The notes: generated by a model from the sequence alone, not told the origin. Numbered from the stretch's first letter, positions 1 to 13,050 are shown. The stretch: DNA of 64,000 nt from Gerris lacustris (GCA_951217055.1 OX578276.1:134094587-134158586), one strand, 5' to 3'. Numbers and translations: made by a program.

Positions 1-99
1 GAAAGGACGGAAGACCAACAAAAGGCTTATCTCTCACACATCGAAGGGACAACGGATAAGATAAGCAGGATTCTAAACTCGCCTACAAGAATACGTTAG
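1..99 (+). pseudogene. Possible Penelope-like element protein remnant, cut by window edge
   Basis: Reading frame 1 is open from the first base to a TAG at 97-99. It encodes a peptide containing YLSHIEGTTDKISRIL followed shortly by PTRIR. Penelope-like retroelements commonly carry a motif of the type LPYIKGTTDKI-RIL, then a PPTKIR motif, in the segment after the reverse transcriptase. Here the spacer between the two motifs appears deleted and the frame then stops. The assignment rests on remembered family motifs in about 30 residues, so it is tentative. The upstream part lies outside the window. Confidence 0.4.
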
Positions 100-1111
100 G
101 AGCAGTGAATACAACAATCACAGTTCAGCGACCATCAAGTTTGTGGACATTCGTGTACTCGCATCTGTCAACAGGTACCAGGTACCAAAGCAGCGTCAGA
201 ACTAATTTTTTTTTTATAGGTATAAAAAATAAAGTAAAATAACTGGATATTAAAAAGGGGTTGTTTACGTAGACCTATATTGTTATTTACAGCAGAATGA
301 CACTTAAAATGTATACTTCAGTATATATACTTGAGTATATACTTCAGCAGAGACTATACCGTTATACAGAGAAAAAAATGAAATCTTAAAATTGAAAATA
401 TTCAATAAAAGAGGTGGGGTAAAAAGTTATTTTATAAATAAAAAAAACTAATGTTTAAACCAAATTTACAATAAATCAAAACTTCAAATATCGAACGTAT
501 GAGGTTAACAGGTCGAGTATAGATATAGCCGCTGACATAATAAAAATATTCTTAATAATCTGAAGAAACTTAACACCCAGTTAGAATAGATAGTTCGGGA
601 AGCAATCTATTTCTTGTCTGCGTGTATATTATTATAGCCTTATTTATTTTATCCTTAAATGATCCTTCAACATAATTTAGAGCTACAATTTTACAACTCG
701 CACTTAAAAAAACTAGTTTTAAATTAGGAACACGTTGGTTATAAAAAATTTATAAATTGAATTAGGACCTATAATGTATTTTATAGGATAGTAGATGATT
801 TGCTTTTTATTCCTTTTATAATAATTCGATAAATATACATGTTAAATTAATTAGACATCGCGTGACTCCATCAGGTTGCGAAGAAGTTATGCTCCTAAAA
901 ACTTGATTAATAAAGCAAGTTTAGGTTTATTGGCCGACACCGCTTCTACACTCATTAATATTGTAATAATCAAGTTGAAGTTTTTGGGTTGAAAATAAGA
1001 AATAAGTTGAGTTGATAATAATTATTCTCACTCGGGGAAGGATATTTTTCGCAAACTTATATGTGGAATTTGCTAAAATGTAAACTTGAAATATGAAACT
1101 TTGAAACCACA
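100..1111. other. Intergenic AT-rich DNA, nothing recognised
   Basis: No coding signal or long repeat was seen. A short palindromic run of TATA-rich sequence (about 312-348, with ACTTCAG at both ends) is the only local structure. Confidence 0.5.
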
Positions 1112-1115
1112 TTAA

Positions 1116-1535
1116 AGCCGGGTTTACACGATCCCAATTGTCGAGATAATTTACAGAGTTTACGGACATTCAATTATTGACTACTTGTGAACAATTTTGT
1201 CCAATTGCCCTAACAATTGCGCAGCCATTGTCTCGAGGAGTAGACTGAGGGTAACAAACTACGCCCAGCTGCCCCCAACCACTAGATCACGGATTGTTAC
1301 AACAAATGGCACCGTAGTAGAAAAGAAGCGTTTTCTTTGTTTGTGTCAGTTTGATTGTGAAAACCGAGAGATACTCACTGCACTCGGTTATTTCTCGATG
1401 TCTACTGCAGCGGCAATTTGTATTCCCATATGAACGGGCTCAGTTCAACAGGACTAGCCAGCAACTGTCCCGCAAACAGTTGAGGTCAACTGTCCGCGGC
1501 AATTGTTTCATCAACTGGCATCGGGTGAACCCGGC
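1116..1535. mobile_element. MITE A, TTAA target site
   Basis: The element is about 420 bp, flanked by TTAA at 1112-1115 and 1536-1539. Ends are inverted: AGCCGGGTTTACACGATCC on the left and, reverse-complemented, GCCGGGTTCACCCGATGCC on the right. The motif CAATTG recurs through the interior. It encodes nothing convincing; the small open frames in it are chance. TTAA duplications are typical of piggyBac-type and some other cut-and-paste families, so this is probably a non-autonomous relative. It resembles MITE B (5639-6053) in size and in its GTTTACACGATC subterminal motif. Confidence 0.7.
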
Positions 1536-1539
1536 TTAA

Positions 1540-2640
1540 AGCTAGGTTTGCAAATTTGAACTAAACCCGTTTACAAGGGATATAAATTGTCGAGGCAGAA
1601 GGGGTTAAGAAATGGCTAAAAAAAAAGGATAAAAAAGGAGGTTCACACGGGGCCAATTGTCGTGGAAATACCGTGATTGACCTCGGTCTACTTCTCCAGA
1701 CAATAGCTTACCAGTGCAATGAAACAAAAATCACTAGTTAACTCATTTAATTGTCATCATTTAAACCAGGCTTGTGCAGATTACCCAGACAATCAGATAT
1801 TATTCAGCATTTTGGAAGTCAGGGTCAGGGAATAAGAGCTCTCGAATAAATAGAAGTCTTAAGATTTAGGCCCACTCTGTTGGTTAGCACCGTTCTCACT
1901 ACACCGCTTAAAATGTGTAGCTAGGTGGAGCCGTGGAGCTCCGTGCTATAACGTTTTTAGTGGAATTGTTTAAGAATTAATAAAATTTTATTCTCTTTAT
2001 TGATGATCGGAAGTGTTTCCGCAGTCTCAATAAATGACAGCTTAATGGTGAACCCCTTAGACTCAGGTTTCTTCCTAAATTTGAGCACAGAAGCAACATA
2101 TTTCCAGTCACTTAGTATCAAAAGTTAGGGCCTTCACGAATTCACGCCTGAGTCAAAAGTGAAACTTAAGCAAAATAAATTTAAAATGTAAAACAGTGTT
2201 CCACACTGCTAAACTAATATTTGCTCCGAATCCTTTGAAACCTTTCCCTTGGCAAGAAAATATTTTTCATCATATCATATCCATCAATCGCTTTGACTTA
2301 TCACCTAAAATTTTGAACTCACTAGAAAGTTTTCCAAATACCGAAATAGCATTTTTAATGAGACAAAATGTTATAATTAGATTTACATTTCAATAGTTGA
2401 AACTGGCGTATATTAAACCCAAACTATATGATTTAACTATTAGTGTAGCATGATGTATGTTCTAGATGTTAGCCCCTTCCTCCTGGTAGGAGGTTTATAG
2501 TGATTTTGTAAAGAGGTTTAAGTTAATTGTTCTACCGAGATGGACAAGCTAGAACTTGTCCATATTGAAAAAAAGAGCCAAATACAGGGAAAACTCATGA
2601 TAATATTGAAACAATAAGAATAATTTAAAAATCAATTGAA
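1540..2640. other. Intergenic, with decayed MITE A-like pieces
   Basis: A fragment resembling MITE A ends occurs near 1640-1672 (GGTTCACACGGGGCCAATTG). The rest shows no gene. The 2196-2396 open frame has no recognisable domain. Confidence 0.4.
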
Positions 2641-2646
2641 TATGGT

Positions 2647-3345
2647 ACAACTGTTTTTGAGAACTCATTTTATTGCACATCACACCATTACAACCTACGT
2701 TTCCATGGGTTTCACAACCATTTTGAAAACTGTTTTAGTATTCAAAACCCCAAGAAAATAGTGATTTCAAAAAGTTTTGAGTTCAAGGTCACATCAGCAA
2801 TTTTTTGATTTTGTATTGAAACTGTTTTAAAAAATTAGCATGGAAACAGGTATTGAATTTAAAACTGAATTAAGACATGCGCAGTAGGTATAATGAGTGG
2901 GGACGTGAAGATATAATAACCTGACAACTATGACTAATAACAGTATATCTAGTGTTTGCTTCGAGTCAACATCACGATGCACCACACCCCTGAAGATGTT
3001 TCTAGTAATAGAAACGAAACGTCGCATTTCAACCCCTTCGTGACACGGATTTCACCGGCAAACCAAGTTATTGATAACTATGACTAGTCTAGGAGTTTAT
3101 GGTTTTCAAAATTGTTTTGAAAACTCCTCATGGAACACACCTACTACGTTTCCATGAGTCCATGCGGTTTTGGTATTCAACACCCCATGGAAACGGTGAC
3201 TTAAAAGTTTTGAGTTCAATGTCACAACAGCAAATTTTTGGTTTTGTATTGAAACTATTTTGGAAAAGCAGCAAAACGGGTATTGAATTGAAAACAGAAT
3301 TGAGACATGCACGGTAGGTATAACGAGCAGAGATGACTTACCTAT
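2647..3345 (+). repeat. Direct repeat, two diverged copies
   Basis: Roughly 240 bp at 2647-2895 recurs at 3105-3325. Shared landmarks in order are TACGTTTCCATG, AAAAGTTTTGAGTTCAA, TTTTGTATTGAAACT and GACATGC followed by GGTATAA. A shorter third piece (about 3366-3470) contains an inverted AAAACAGTTTTCAAAAC pair. The segment between the copies carries a GTTTC/GAAAC stem-loop near 2996-3020. No coding function is seen on either strand. Confidence 0.6.
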
Positions 3346-3479
3346 AACTAGTCTAAGGACTAGGGAGTTTATAGTTATCAAAATTATTGTGAAAACTGTT
3401 TTGAAAACTCCTTATGGAAACACTTTTGGTTTAAAACCAAAACAGTTTTCAAAACGGTTTGAAAACCCATGGAGAAACA

Positions 3480-4412
<933 letters not shown>

Positions 4413-4424
4413 TATTTCAATGTG

Positions 4425-4860
4425 AAAAACGGTTCCGACGAAAAATTCTAAAAATTTAGAGGATTTACATACGAATTCAACAACATCGTTTCCTGGGTAA
4501 AAATCTAGTTTCTGAGATATTAATGAAAATTACAATAGTTTCTCTTTATATATACTACGTACCAGACAACCCCCACTCGAAGCTTGAAGAGACAGTGGCC
4601 GAGGGACTATTTTGATTTGAACAGCTGATAATTTGTACTATATTGTTCCTGTGTGCGCATCAAAACAATCTTTAATACTGGCAAATTTAATGTTTTTATC
4701 TCTTTTGATTCAAAAGTTATTGAAACCGTACAGAGTGACAGACAGACACAGAAACGAAACTATAAGGGTTCCATTTTTGGGTTTCGAGGTCATCCTAGAA
4801 ACCCTTATGCTTTTGGTAGTTCGTCCGTCGCATCTTGGAGTATATCTCCCACCCTACTGT
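4425..4860 (+). repeat. Fragments of dispersed repeat families
   Basis: The part at 4425-4540 (ACGGTTCCGACG, ATCTAGTTTCTGAGATATTA) matches the 3' part of the repeat at 14988-15480. The part at 4725-4860 (GACAGACAGACACAG, AGGGTTCC, TTCGTCCGTC) resembles the GGTTCCGTAGG repeats at 12092 and 45470. Confidence 0.55.
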
Positions 4861-4994
4861 AGCTAGGGATTTGAAATTTGGATACAAGTTAAACTTTTTT
4901 GTCCAAAAACAGAAAAACTATTGCGAACTCAAACACTCAAAAGTTCTGCGATCAGCGATCAATTGATCGCAATATTTTATATTTTTTTGTCATT

Positions 4995-5165
4995 TTTAAG
5001 TTGGGTATAATTTTAAAAGTATTAAAATTTGGATTACAAATATATATCGCTTAAAATGGTGACCTTTTTACCCCCGAAAAAATTAAAACAAATGTCACCC
5101 ATTAGGAACCCCCCCCCCCTCTCCCCCGCTACCCCATTAGGACAGGTCCTAAAAATAAGGCAAAT
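4995..5165 (+). repeat. 170-bp dispersed unit, copy 1
   Basis: Shares AAATATATATCGC, AAAATGGTGACC, a poly-C run and the motif ACAGGTCCTAAAAATAAGG with units at 6430-6595 and, in part, 6620-6700. Confidence 0.65.
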
Positions 5166-5634
5166 AATTACAAGATTACGTTTTTTACTAAGTTTTTAAA
5201 TTTGCTGTTGAATCATCATTGTTATTGTTGTATATAATGTAAGTGAAAAAAAAAATAGTTCCGAATTTATTTACTTCACATAAATGACAACCATCTAGAG
5301 AGCTGATCTTGAGCCTATAAAAGGACAAATCTTTGTATAACGGATCTCCCCAACTCCAAATCTAAAGCGTGCCATCGATATATTTGAAATAATATAATCG
5401 ATATTTTATAATGAGGTTTTTTCTCACCTTTACCGAATCTAAACCGTTGCCATCGATATGCCTTCGTGTAGGGAACGGTAAGAGAAGAAAAATGAGCACA
5501 AGTAAAGAAGTACAGATGTAGAAACATTAAACCGATACCTGGGACACAAGTTTAAACAAACCTGGTTGTCACACGTCAATTAATTTATTTATGTGTTTAC
5601 TTTTCCTCTTTCGCTGTCATTTAATGTTTATCTC
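5166..5634. other. Intergenic, nothing recognised
   Basis: No gene or repeat was identified. Confidence 0.4.
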
Positions 5635-5638
5635 TTAA

Positions 5639-6053
5639 GGCGGGTTTACACGATCCAAGTTGACTTGGACCAAATCAGTTTTGACGCTACTGTTTGTGTA
5701 AACAGGTTATCAAAGCCAACTTGGACATCCAAGTTGAGTTGGACGTTATTTGATCTAAGTAGACTTGGATGGCATCAACCATATGATTATGACAAGAAAG
5801 CTGTCAAAAATGAGAAAAGACGTGAAAAGTTGTGACGGATTTGTTTATAATAAGGTTATTGACAGCTATAATTTCTTTTAAATTTTTGTTTTTATTCCTT
5901 TGCTTCTAAATGATTATTTTGACAAGTTCCCCTACTTGGGCCAAGTATACTTGGATCGTGTAAACACTGCATCAAAAATTCATTTTTACATTGACCAAGT
6001 AGTTTTGATCAAAATTACTTGGTCCAAGTCTACTTGGATCGTGTAAACGCGCC
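5639..6053. mobile_element. MITE B, TTAA target site
   Basis: A 415-bp element between TTAA at 5635-5638 and 6054-6057. The left end GGCGGGTTTACACGATCC and the reverse-complemented right end GGCGCGTTTACACGATCC continue as an inverted match for about 33 bp. The near-palindrome CCAAGT-NN-ACTTGG is repeated through the interior and at both ends. It has no credible coding capacity. This is a non-autonomous DNA transposon; TTAA points to a piggyBac-like mobiliser, though this is not proven by sequence here. Confidence 0.85.
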
Positions 6054-6057
6054 TTAA

Positions 6058-6330
6058 ATAAAAAATCACAAATTTTAAACCCGTCAAAATGAAGATCGTA
6101 AATATATCAAAACAAATAAAATAACTTGTGGTTTTTTTCCGAACTAACTTTCCATATAGCAAAATTTGCTGAAAACTAATTAAATTCTGCTGAAAGATGG
6201 CTAAAAGTTCAAATGTCTAGCTACTCGGGAAGTTAGTTTAAAATCGATTGCAAGATTTGTACTGGACAAACAAAAAAACAAACAAACAAGAAAGCAAGCT
6301 AATAAAAACGTAGTAAAATACAAAAATATA
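6058..6330 (-). repeat. Dispersed repeat, inverted relative to 41090-41405
   Basis: Contains, in inverted order, the same segments as 41090-41405: GACGGGTTT, TTAGTTCGGAAAAA, CATCTTTCAGCAGAATTTAA, CTAGACATTTGAA and GTTTGTTTGTCCAGT. MITE B abuts this copy but is absent from the other. Confidence 0.75.
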
Positions 6331-6429
6331 CATCTCTGTGGTCCAATGATATTTTCGGGAGTTGACTTAACAAAATCAAATTTTAGGTGGCCGTAACTAT
6401 ATGGATACCCGACATTTTTATTATTTGAA

Positions 6430-6700
6430 AATTTTAAATTGGGAATTATTTTGAAGGTATTGAAATTTAGTTCACAAATATATACCACGTTTCCAAAATG
6501 GTGGCCATTTTACCCCCCAAAAAATCAAAACAGAACGCAAAAAAAAGTCCCCCCCCCCGCTTCCCCATTAGCACAGGTCCTAAAAATAAGGCAAAAATTA
6601 AAAAAAATACATATCTGTGGTCCAGGTATTGAAATTTTCTTCATAAATATATATCGCGTTTCCAAAATGGCGGCCATTTTACCCCAAAAAACCAAATAAG
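6430..6700 (+). repeat. 170-bp dispersed unit, copies 2 and 3
   Basis: Two adjacent copies of the unit at 4995-5165. The landmark CGTTTCCAAAATGG followed by GGCCATTTTACCCC occurs in both; the second copy is truncated. Confidence 0.7.
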
Positions 6701-7515
6701 TGCATATCTATGATACTAAAGGATAATTAATAGATGCACACCTTGCTTCTCAAAATTGCAATTTTTAAAACATATTTTAGTTAAAAAAAAAAATTAAATA
6801 ATGTTCTATTTATGAATTTTTATGACCGAAGAATCCCTTCTAGTAACTTGCTGGAACGTACTTGACAGGATTTTTTTGGTTTTACCAACGAAACCCTAAA
6901 AAGTAAAAAATGTACCGATATAAGGTTTCGAGACATTAAATAAAGTTTAAAGATTGAAAAAAAAAAAATAAAAATAAGGACTAATAACAAGAAAAAGTAG
7001 AATTAAAATAAACTAAGACTAATTGAAACATTAATTATATTGTTCATTAAAAATCCACATTTTAAAGTACGTTACATTTCTGACACAACAGTTATTTTAT
7101 AAAAAGTTCATTCTTTTGCATCTCCGATACATAGAAATTCTATCTTTTACTACTTTATTTCATAAAACAAGTTCAAAAAAAAGTATGAATGCAAATCTAG
7201 ATAATTCATTTTAAGAAAGCTTTCAGTCAGGTCAAACCTCTTTTTATTCCTCACAATAAAAAGTTGAATTGAATTAATTTTACATCAACAGACATGATAA
7301 AAGTCAATCGTATGTTGTACATAAAATAGTAGTTCAGCATCTCAGAGTAAAGTAGCAAGAACTTTGCCAACTTTGACAATTTATTTAATTGAAACGAAAA
7401 AAAACTCTTTGACTAGAAGTATGCCGTTGTAGATTCGATGGAAATAACACACAAGAATATTATAATTTTACACTTGAAACCTGTTATTAATTTTATTTTA
7501 TTTATTTATTTTTTT
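6701..7515. other. Intergenic, nothing recognised
   Basis: AT-rich, with a poly-A run near 6958; no gene was seen. Confidence 0.4.
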
Positions 7516-7652
7516 TTTTGCTTTCTCACATACATAGTAAAGAGAAAGTATCGAGATTGCGGAAAAATTCGTTGTTAATATTTTGATAGGTTTACACGTT
7601 TTGAGGCCCACTTGGTCCAAAATAGTGGTTTTTTAAAAGATGTCTGTACGTC

Positions 7653-7686
<34 letters not shown>

Positions 7687-7830
7687 ATCCTGTTTCTTTA
7701 GTCCATTTAAATACCAATTTAACCATATAAGTCGTCTTCCCTTGACAAATCTAGTTTCCGATATACTAATGAAAATATGTCATCTGATTCGCCTGAGAAT
7801 CGAAAAAGTTAATATGTATAGGTAACTATA
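7515..7830 (+). repeat. Dispersed repeat of the AAAGAGAAAGTAT family, diverged copy
   Basis: Starts TTTCTCACATACATAG then AAGAGAAAGTAT, followed by GGTTTACACGTTTTGAGG and TCCAAAATAGTGGTTTTT. These match 14997-15105 in order. A long T-run (7655-7681) replaces the body, and the 3' part retains AATCTAGTTTCCGA. Confidence 0.7.
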
Positions 7831-8160
7831 ATTACCTGAGTCTTTTAGTCTTCCTGCTCACAGCCGAAGCAAAAAACCCATATCCCTCTCCATGATTTCA
7901 ACGTTTGATTCCGCCCAGTCATAATATTCTATTTGGTGCAAACTCAGCAAGTATTTCCATTCTCTGTGCCAAGAGATATTTTTTTTCATTGCAATGTTTG
8001 CTATAGTTTGTAAGGGAGTCTGTGCTCTTCCATTCTTAGTACTTTAACTATAAATTTCGTATGAATTTTTAGAGTATTGACGAATCGAATAGCGGTAATA
8101 TACATGTTTCAATTTGTATTAAGTAACCTGGAGTGTACTGAGGCAGTGACAGAAGTTTTT
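7831..8160. other. Intergenic, nothing recognised
   Basis: No gene or repeat boundary was identified. Confidence 0.35.
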
Positions 8161-8164
8161 TTTT

Positions 8165-8605
8165 AAAAATCACCTTTCTACTTTTTCTAATTGGTTAAGC
8201 TGCCGGTAGCCCCAAACTTGAGCACCATAGCAAAGCACACTACGAATAACAGCGCCAAATATCATTAGTCTTTTTGAATATCTTTACACATCCAAATCGA
8301 TTTCCATAAAACATTTATGTGTGTAAATGTTTACGTATGTAAAAACAAAAAAAAAATTATTGTCTAATTTTGAGGCCGTCGTTTTTACAACGAAATGCTT
8401 GTCGAACCAAAGTTTCGGAGTTAGTATCAAGCCGAGATATTTAAAGCTGCTGAATATTCCCAGTTTTTTAGTACCGTAGTCATAGTACCATTTCTCTTTA
8501 TTTTTTATCTTACCTCCGTCCCTGAACACGAAAATTGGAGACTTCTGAAGGGTTTAGATGAAGTGACCATAGTGTGCAGTATTCCTCAAGTTAGTTGATT
8601 ATCTG
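8165..8605 (-). pseudogene. Broken LINE reverse transcriptase fragment
   Basis: The minus strand encodes the end of a non-LTR reverse transcriptase in at least three frames. First comes LEEYCTLWSLHLNPSE, then VFRDGGKIKNKEKWYYD leading to FSSFKYLGLILTPKL (in the 8284-8529 frame), then FGAVIRSVLCYGAQVWGY. The order N-P-S, F-R-x-G-G, Y-L-G and then Y-G-A-x-V-W-G is that seen downstream of the YADD/FADD active site in jockey/CR1/R1-type LINEs. The active-site half is missing and frameshifts separate the blocks. It is a dead, internal LINE fragment with no tail or target duplication seen. Confidence 0.75.
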
Positions 8606-9079
8606 TTGCATTATTAATATGGAGCATTTAAGTGTGTTTCAAGCAAATCTTGGCCTCAGCATATTAATTTTTTAAACTTTTGATGAATATATTTAATAAA
8701 TTCACAATTTCACCCTTTGAATATTTTATTCATATTCTTTCTTACACTTATTGTTCATCACAATACTTCCAAAAGTTTTAGGTCTTCTGATGCGTCTTTC
8801 TTGGTGTCTCGAAGGGGCGTACACATTTCGAGGCGGACGATCGCTCGGTCTTCGTCGCTACCGTAAGACCTAAAACTATTGTGACTGAGGAGGCCTACGA
8901 CGTTTGACAATACTTTCTTTATATATAATAAATTCGCGAGAGACGAAAAAACCAGATTCTCTATACACTGCAATGACAATGTGTAAGATCGATGAAATGA
9001 TTGGAGCACGTACCAGTTAGCCGATAACTTAGCAATTATTTCTCGATTGTAGAGTTCGGTACAGGAAGGTTGTTAATAA
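8606..9079. other. Intergenic, less AT-rich patch, unassigned
   Basis: The segment 8755-9010 is visibly richer in G and C and is open on the minus strand (83 codons), but the predicted peptide shows no domain I recognise. Confidence 0.3.
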
Positions 9080-9268
9080 ACAAGTCATGAAGTAAAAGAA
9101 ACAAGTGCAAGTATTAACCTTGAGGTAAGGAAACAATGGCTGGAAATCAACACCTTCCCAGGTCCAACCATTGACCCCATCCAACCTCCTTCACCCCCTC
9201 CTAAACCTATTTTAACAGCCCCAATTACAGACAAGGTTGGCTTATTTTATCCCTTTTGTTTAAGTTAA
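9080..9268 (+). other. Unassigned proline-rich open stretch
   Basis: This frame runs from after a TAA at 9077-9079 to a TAA at 9266-9268 with no in-frame ATG at its start. It encodes a peptide with a PPSPPPKP run. It may be an old exon, a retroelement gag scrap or chance. A donor-like GAGGTAAG lies inside it (about 9120-9127). Function is unknown. Confidence 0.15.
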
Positions 9269-9354
9269 TTTAAGCATCACTTTTACCTTTATTGGAATTA
9301 GACAAATTAAACTCATTCATAAAAAACAAAAGAACTTTCTATATTATTATATAA

Positions 9355-9905
9355 AATGGTCAAGTATGTGCTTTCAGCACGGATAAAGGGTCTGTAGATA
9401 ATTTAACAAATAGTACGAGTTCGTTAATCAGCATAATCAGCCCAGCCGTATCAAGATGGAAACCATTTAAAATTTGTGTTACCATTTATTATACTGACCA
9501 TTTATTATACTGGGGGGGGGGTTGTCAATTTATTTCTCAACATATGCGACGTATGAAAAATCGCTATACTGTTTATTTCGCAAAAAATATTTTTTTTTTA
9601 AAGAATTTTGCGTTGATTTTTTAAGAAGGGGGGGGGGGGCACGAAAACTCAATTTTAGCGGACATGCAAATATATGTTTGTACTCACCCCACATAACGTA
9701 TTTCCGTAAAAAAAAATCAGCCCTTAGTTTTTGACGTTTTTTTAGGGCATCCTTATCATTTTCCTGGGTTTGGGTTATTACACTTAAAATAACTGCAAAG
9801 TTTCAAATTTTTGTGTTGGGGACTTTCGGAGATGAGGTGCGTTATACACAGACAGATAAGCGCAGAAATGTATAAGGGTCCTCGTATTTGCCTACGGACC
9901 CTAAA
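9355..9905 (+). repeat. Dispersed repeat ending in CCTACGGACCCTA, copy 1
   Basis: Shares with 13195-13805, in order: AAGGGTC, AATTTAA-AAAT, AGCATAAT, AAGATGG, a poly-G run, TTTCCGT, GGATTATTACAC, ATAACTGCAAAGTTTCA, and CGGACCCT at the end. It contains a short GACAGA tract. The ORF at 9522-9734 spans poly-G and is not a gene. The antisense relative is at 12092-12415. Confidence 0.65.
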
Positions 9906-10111
9906 AAGAAAGAGAAGGCCCACTGCCCGTGAAGGGGTATTCTTTTTAAAAAATACATCGGATATATTTTAATTTCGCTAGCCACTTAAAGGAAAAAATA
10001 TATTGTGGTCTATTTTATTTGTCCTTTTTGTATAATTCGTAGTATTTGTGTGGGCCGTTAAAAGGTTAAAAAAATATGTTTATACTTTCGTCATTTTGTA
10101 AACTTGGCAAT
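9906..10111. other. Intergenic, nothing recognised
   Basis: Short unassigned AT-rich spacer. Confidence 0.3.
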
Positions 10112-10440
10112 AATCCGAGCTTACCGAAGGAAGTAAAAATTTTTTTAGTCTCCCATATCAAAAATTCCAAGGAAGAAATCCGATTGATTTTTGTTTTTAC
10201 AGATAGCGCCAGCTTAAATTTCATTCAAACTGCTGCACACTTTAATTATTGGTAAATAGATACTTTTATTCGTGTTAAAAAAAAAAAAAATACAATTTTG
10301 ACAGTTTTAGAAAAAAGGAGGAAACAATGGAATAAAAAATTAGTCATTATTGGGTAGTGAAGGCATAACATCAATATCTATAATGAATGTGATTGGGTGT
10401 GATGAGGCTAAGTGCCGCTCTAATTGGCAGACTATTTTAA
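10112..10440 (+). mobile_element. Stem-loop repeat family, decayed copy
   Basis: Begins with a damaged CCGAGCTTACCGAAGG stem-loop, continues with the CAAAAATTCCAAG block and ends with the family's terminal CTAATTGGCAG. The (GTCT)n tract and most of the body are lost. Confidence 0.65.
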
Positions 10441-12090
10441 ACAATGAATGCACAATAACAAGTAACAAATCAAATTTGATAGAATTTATGTTAGTGTGGT
10501 ATCTAATTATATAATTACATAATTTTACACTTGATGGACTAGGCAATTTCATTAATTAAAGTTGTCGGCCTTCACCGCCGGTTATTTCTAAAAAAAAAAT
10601 ATATACTACATATTTTTAAGACTTTTTTTTAACAAAGTGCAATTTTTAAGGAGACAAGAAAGAAAGAAGACAATGCATTTTAATGGAAGAAAAGGAAACA
10701 AGATATTAATTAATTAATTATTATTAAGTACAGAAGAAGGGATTGCCAGGAAAGGCACCATAAATCAACCATGCAAGTGCGCTATACTTTGAATTAGACA
10801 AAGTCCAAGTGATACCTAGAACCGCACACACTGATGTTTAGCCTTATACAAATTACTAACATAGTTAGAGTAGTTAGGGATAGATTGTACTAGTTGATGT
10901 AACATTCTATTGCTTTAACTTTGAGCAGAAGATGTTACCTGCACTAGATCTAATTGCTCACTACTAAATGCTGCTAGTTAAAGACAACCCCCTATAGAAT
11001 AATATACATATATAAACGTTCAACAAAACATCATAAAGTCGTTATTACAAACTGTAAACATTTCTTTATTTTGAAAAGGCCATAAAACTTGGTTATGAAG
11101 TGCCAAGGCCAGTTAAACAGGATATCATGCCCATGACTGGACCTCCACAATACGATTCATCTGTTTGCTCATTTATAATTCCAGACAACCCATACATTGC
11201 ATCTCATTCCTCATTCATGCATTCCAGTCGACAAAAACAACAGGGTATACATTTATCGAAAGGAAGTACTTAAGCATTCATGAAAATTCAATTAATTTTC
11301 GAGCTTTACTTATTTACATTCGAAACCTCAGTTCATTCATTTTTTTTTTTTCAGAATTTTTTAAACAAAAAAGGTAAGGTCCTTTCTAGAAAATTGTAAT
11401 CGAAATTTGTGCTTGGGAAGTACTTCGTTTTCGTTTTTTTTTTACTTAAAAAATACCAGAATTTCAATGATTTAATCAAAAGTTATCCTATTCAGTTGAT
11501 AAAACCTCTCGGAAAAGGCCCACGAATGAAAAGACTTTAATTTCAATGGTTATTTGAGAAAAGTGTCAGACTTGTCTTTTTAGTTTGAAAAAGGAGGGTG
11601 GTAACAATGAAAAGCGAGTTCAAACAGGAAGCGTAGAAAGCTTGGTAACAAAGAGCCAGCATAGATCATCCCCATTATAGTTGTTCATAGGACCGAGAAG
11701 ATAGCGACACAGTAGATTTTGTAGTCTCTCTGACGTCATTATATCCTTTTACAAAACTAGACTTCGCCCTTCACCTTTCATTGCTTCTTGCCATTGATTC
11801 AACTCGTCATTCCCTAGGAACCCTGCTCAAAACAAGTCAAAAAACTTTTCTGAAGAAAACACTGAAGGCGGGATTACTTGAATAGGGGCACTGAGACTTT
11901 TTGTTTGGTGAAGTCATAACTTATATTATTTTCCATTTTAAGTCTGTCCTTTAATTTCTGGTGCTCTTAAAAGAATTATTTTCCCCCAAAACTAAAGCCA
12001 GAAATAATAATGCATATCGATTGAAATAGATTATCAACGGCTAGGTACACTAAATATTCCCCCAAGTAAACAAGGTTTTCTATTATTTTT
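10441..12090. other. Intergenic, nothing recognised
   Basis: 1.6 kb of AT-rich DNA without coding signal, tRNA or recognisable repeat. The open frame at 11165-11377 has no domain. Confidence 0.4.
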
Positions 12091-12091
12091 T

Positions 12092-12415
12092 AGGTTCCGT
12101 AGGCAAAACGAAAACCCTTATGGAGGAAATTTCAAACGTCACATACTTTGCGAGAAAAACGCACGCTTTCCTCCCTAAAATCTTAAAATTTAATATTACG
12201 GATTGGGCTCTATAGATACCTTATAATTTTATTGTGTTTGTACAATAAAAATGTATAAAAAGGTGTTTGTTTTACGTCATTGTAATAAATGGTTCATATA
12301 TTATAGCAAAAACAAACTATTAAATTGCCGCCATCTTGATATTACTGGGTCTATTATGATGGTAAACGAACTCGTCCTATTTCTTAAATTGCCTACGGAC
12401 CTTTGTGTGTGCTGA
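12092..12415 (-). repeat. GGTTCCGTAGGCAA dispersed repeat fragment
   Basis: Contains GGTTCCGTAGGCAAAACG with AAACCCTTATGG nearby, then in antisense the GCCGCCATCTTGAT and AACGAACTCGT blocks found in the repeats at 9355 and 13195 (there AAGATGGCGGCC). Confidence 0.5.
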
Positions 12416-12600
12416 TAGCACATACTTAGGAAAATTTATTTAAGTCTTGGTTTTGCAGAAGTAATATCAACAATTTCTAAACTCCTGAGGGGTGAACAGT
12501 ACCTGTTTTTCTCCCTTCCAATATATTCTTAAAAGCATCACGATGAAAGAAATTACATTTGATACATCATTGATCATTGTATATTTATATTTCAACATTG

Positions 12601-13050
12601 GTAACTAGGACAAATCAAGAAAATTAGCCAGTCTAATCTAGAATGACTTCAACAATAATAATAATAATATGGATAGTGGATGTTTACATGAAGCTGGAGT
12701 GTGGCCAGTCACTCCGTTATATTTTTAATTAAAGATCTGCTATTCATTGAACTTATTTAACAGAATTAACAAATATAAACAAATTATTTAAATATTTAAA
12801 CGTTTATTTATTAAACTATAATATAATAATGTCATAAGATAGAGATAATAGTATAAACTGTTATTGCCAACATTATACAATAAAAATTTTGCTGCCTAGG
12901 CATAAACATTTTTCCTCATTTTCCAAAACTTTTGAAAAGTCGTCAAATTGGTTAATTATCATAGCCTGTCCTCGCCTTCGGCTCGGAGGCTAATCTAATC
13001 ACTCGTCAGTAAAATTCAATTTTGCTGCCTAGTTACATAAATAACTATTA
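12601..13050 (+). mobile_element. Long-TIR non-autonomous element, right part
   Basis: The part at 12601-12915 is collinear with 49654-49988 (GTAACTAGGA, GTCTAATCTAGAATGACTTC, TTGCTGCCTAGGCAT). The part at 12951-13050 is the reverse complement of 49341-49440 (ACTCGTCAGTAAAATT, TTGCTGCCTAGTTACAT). Together the two loci imply an element whose ends are about 100-bp inverted repeats; this copy keeps one end and the other copy keeps the opposite end. Confidence 0.6.
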
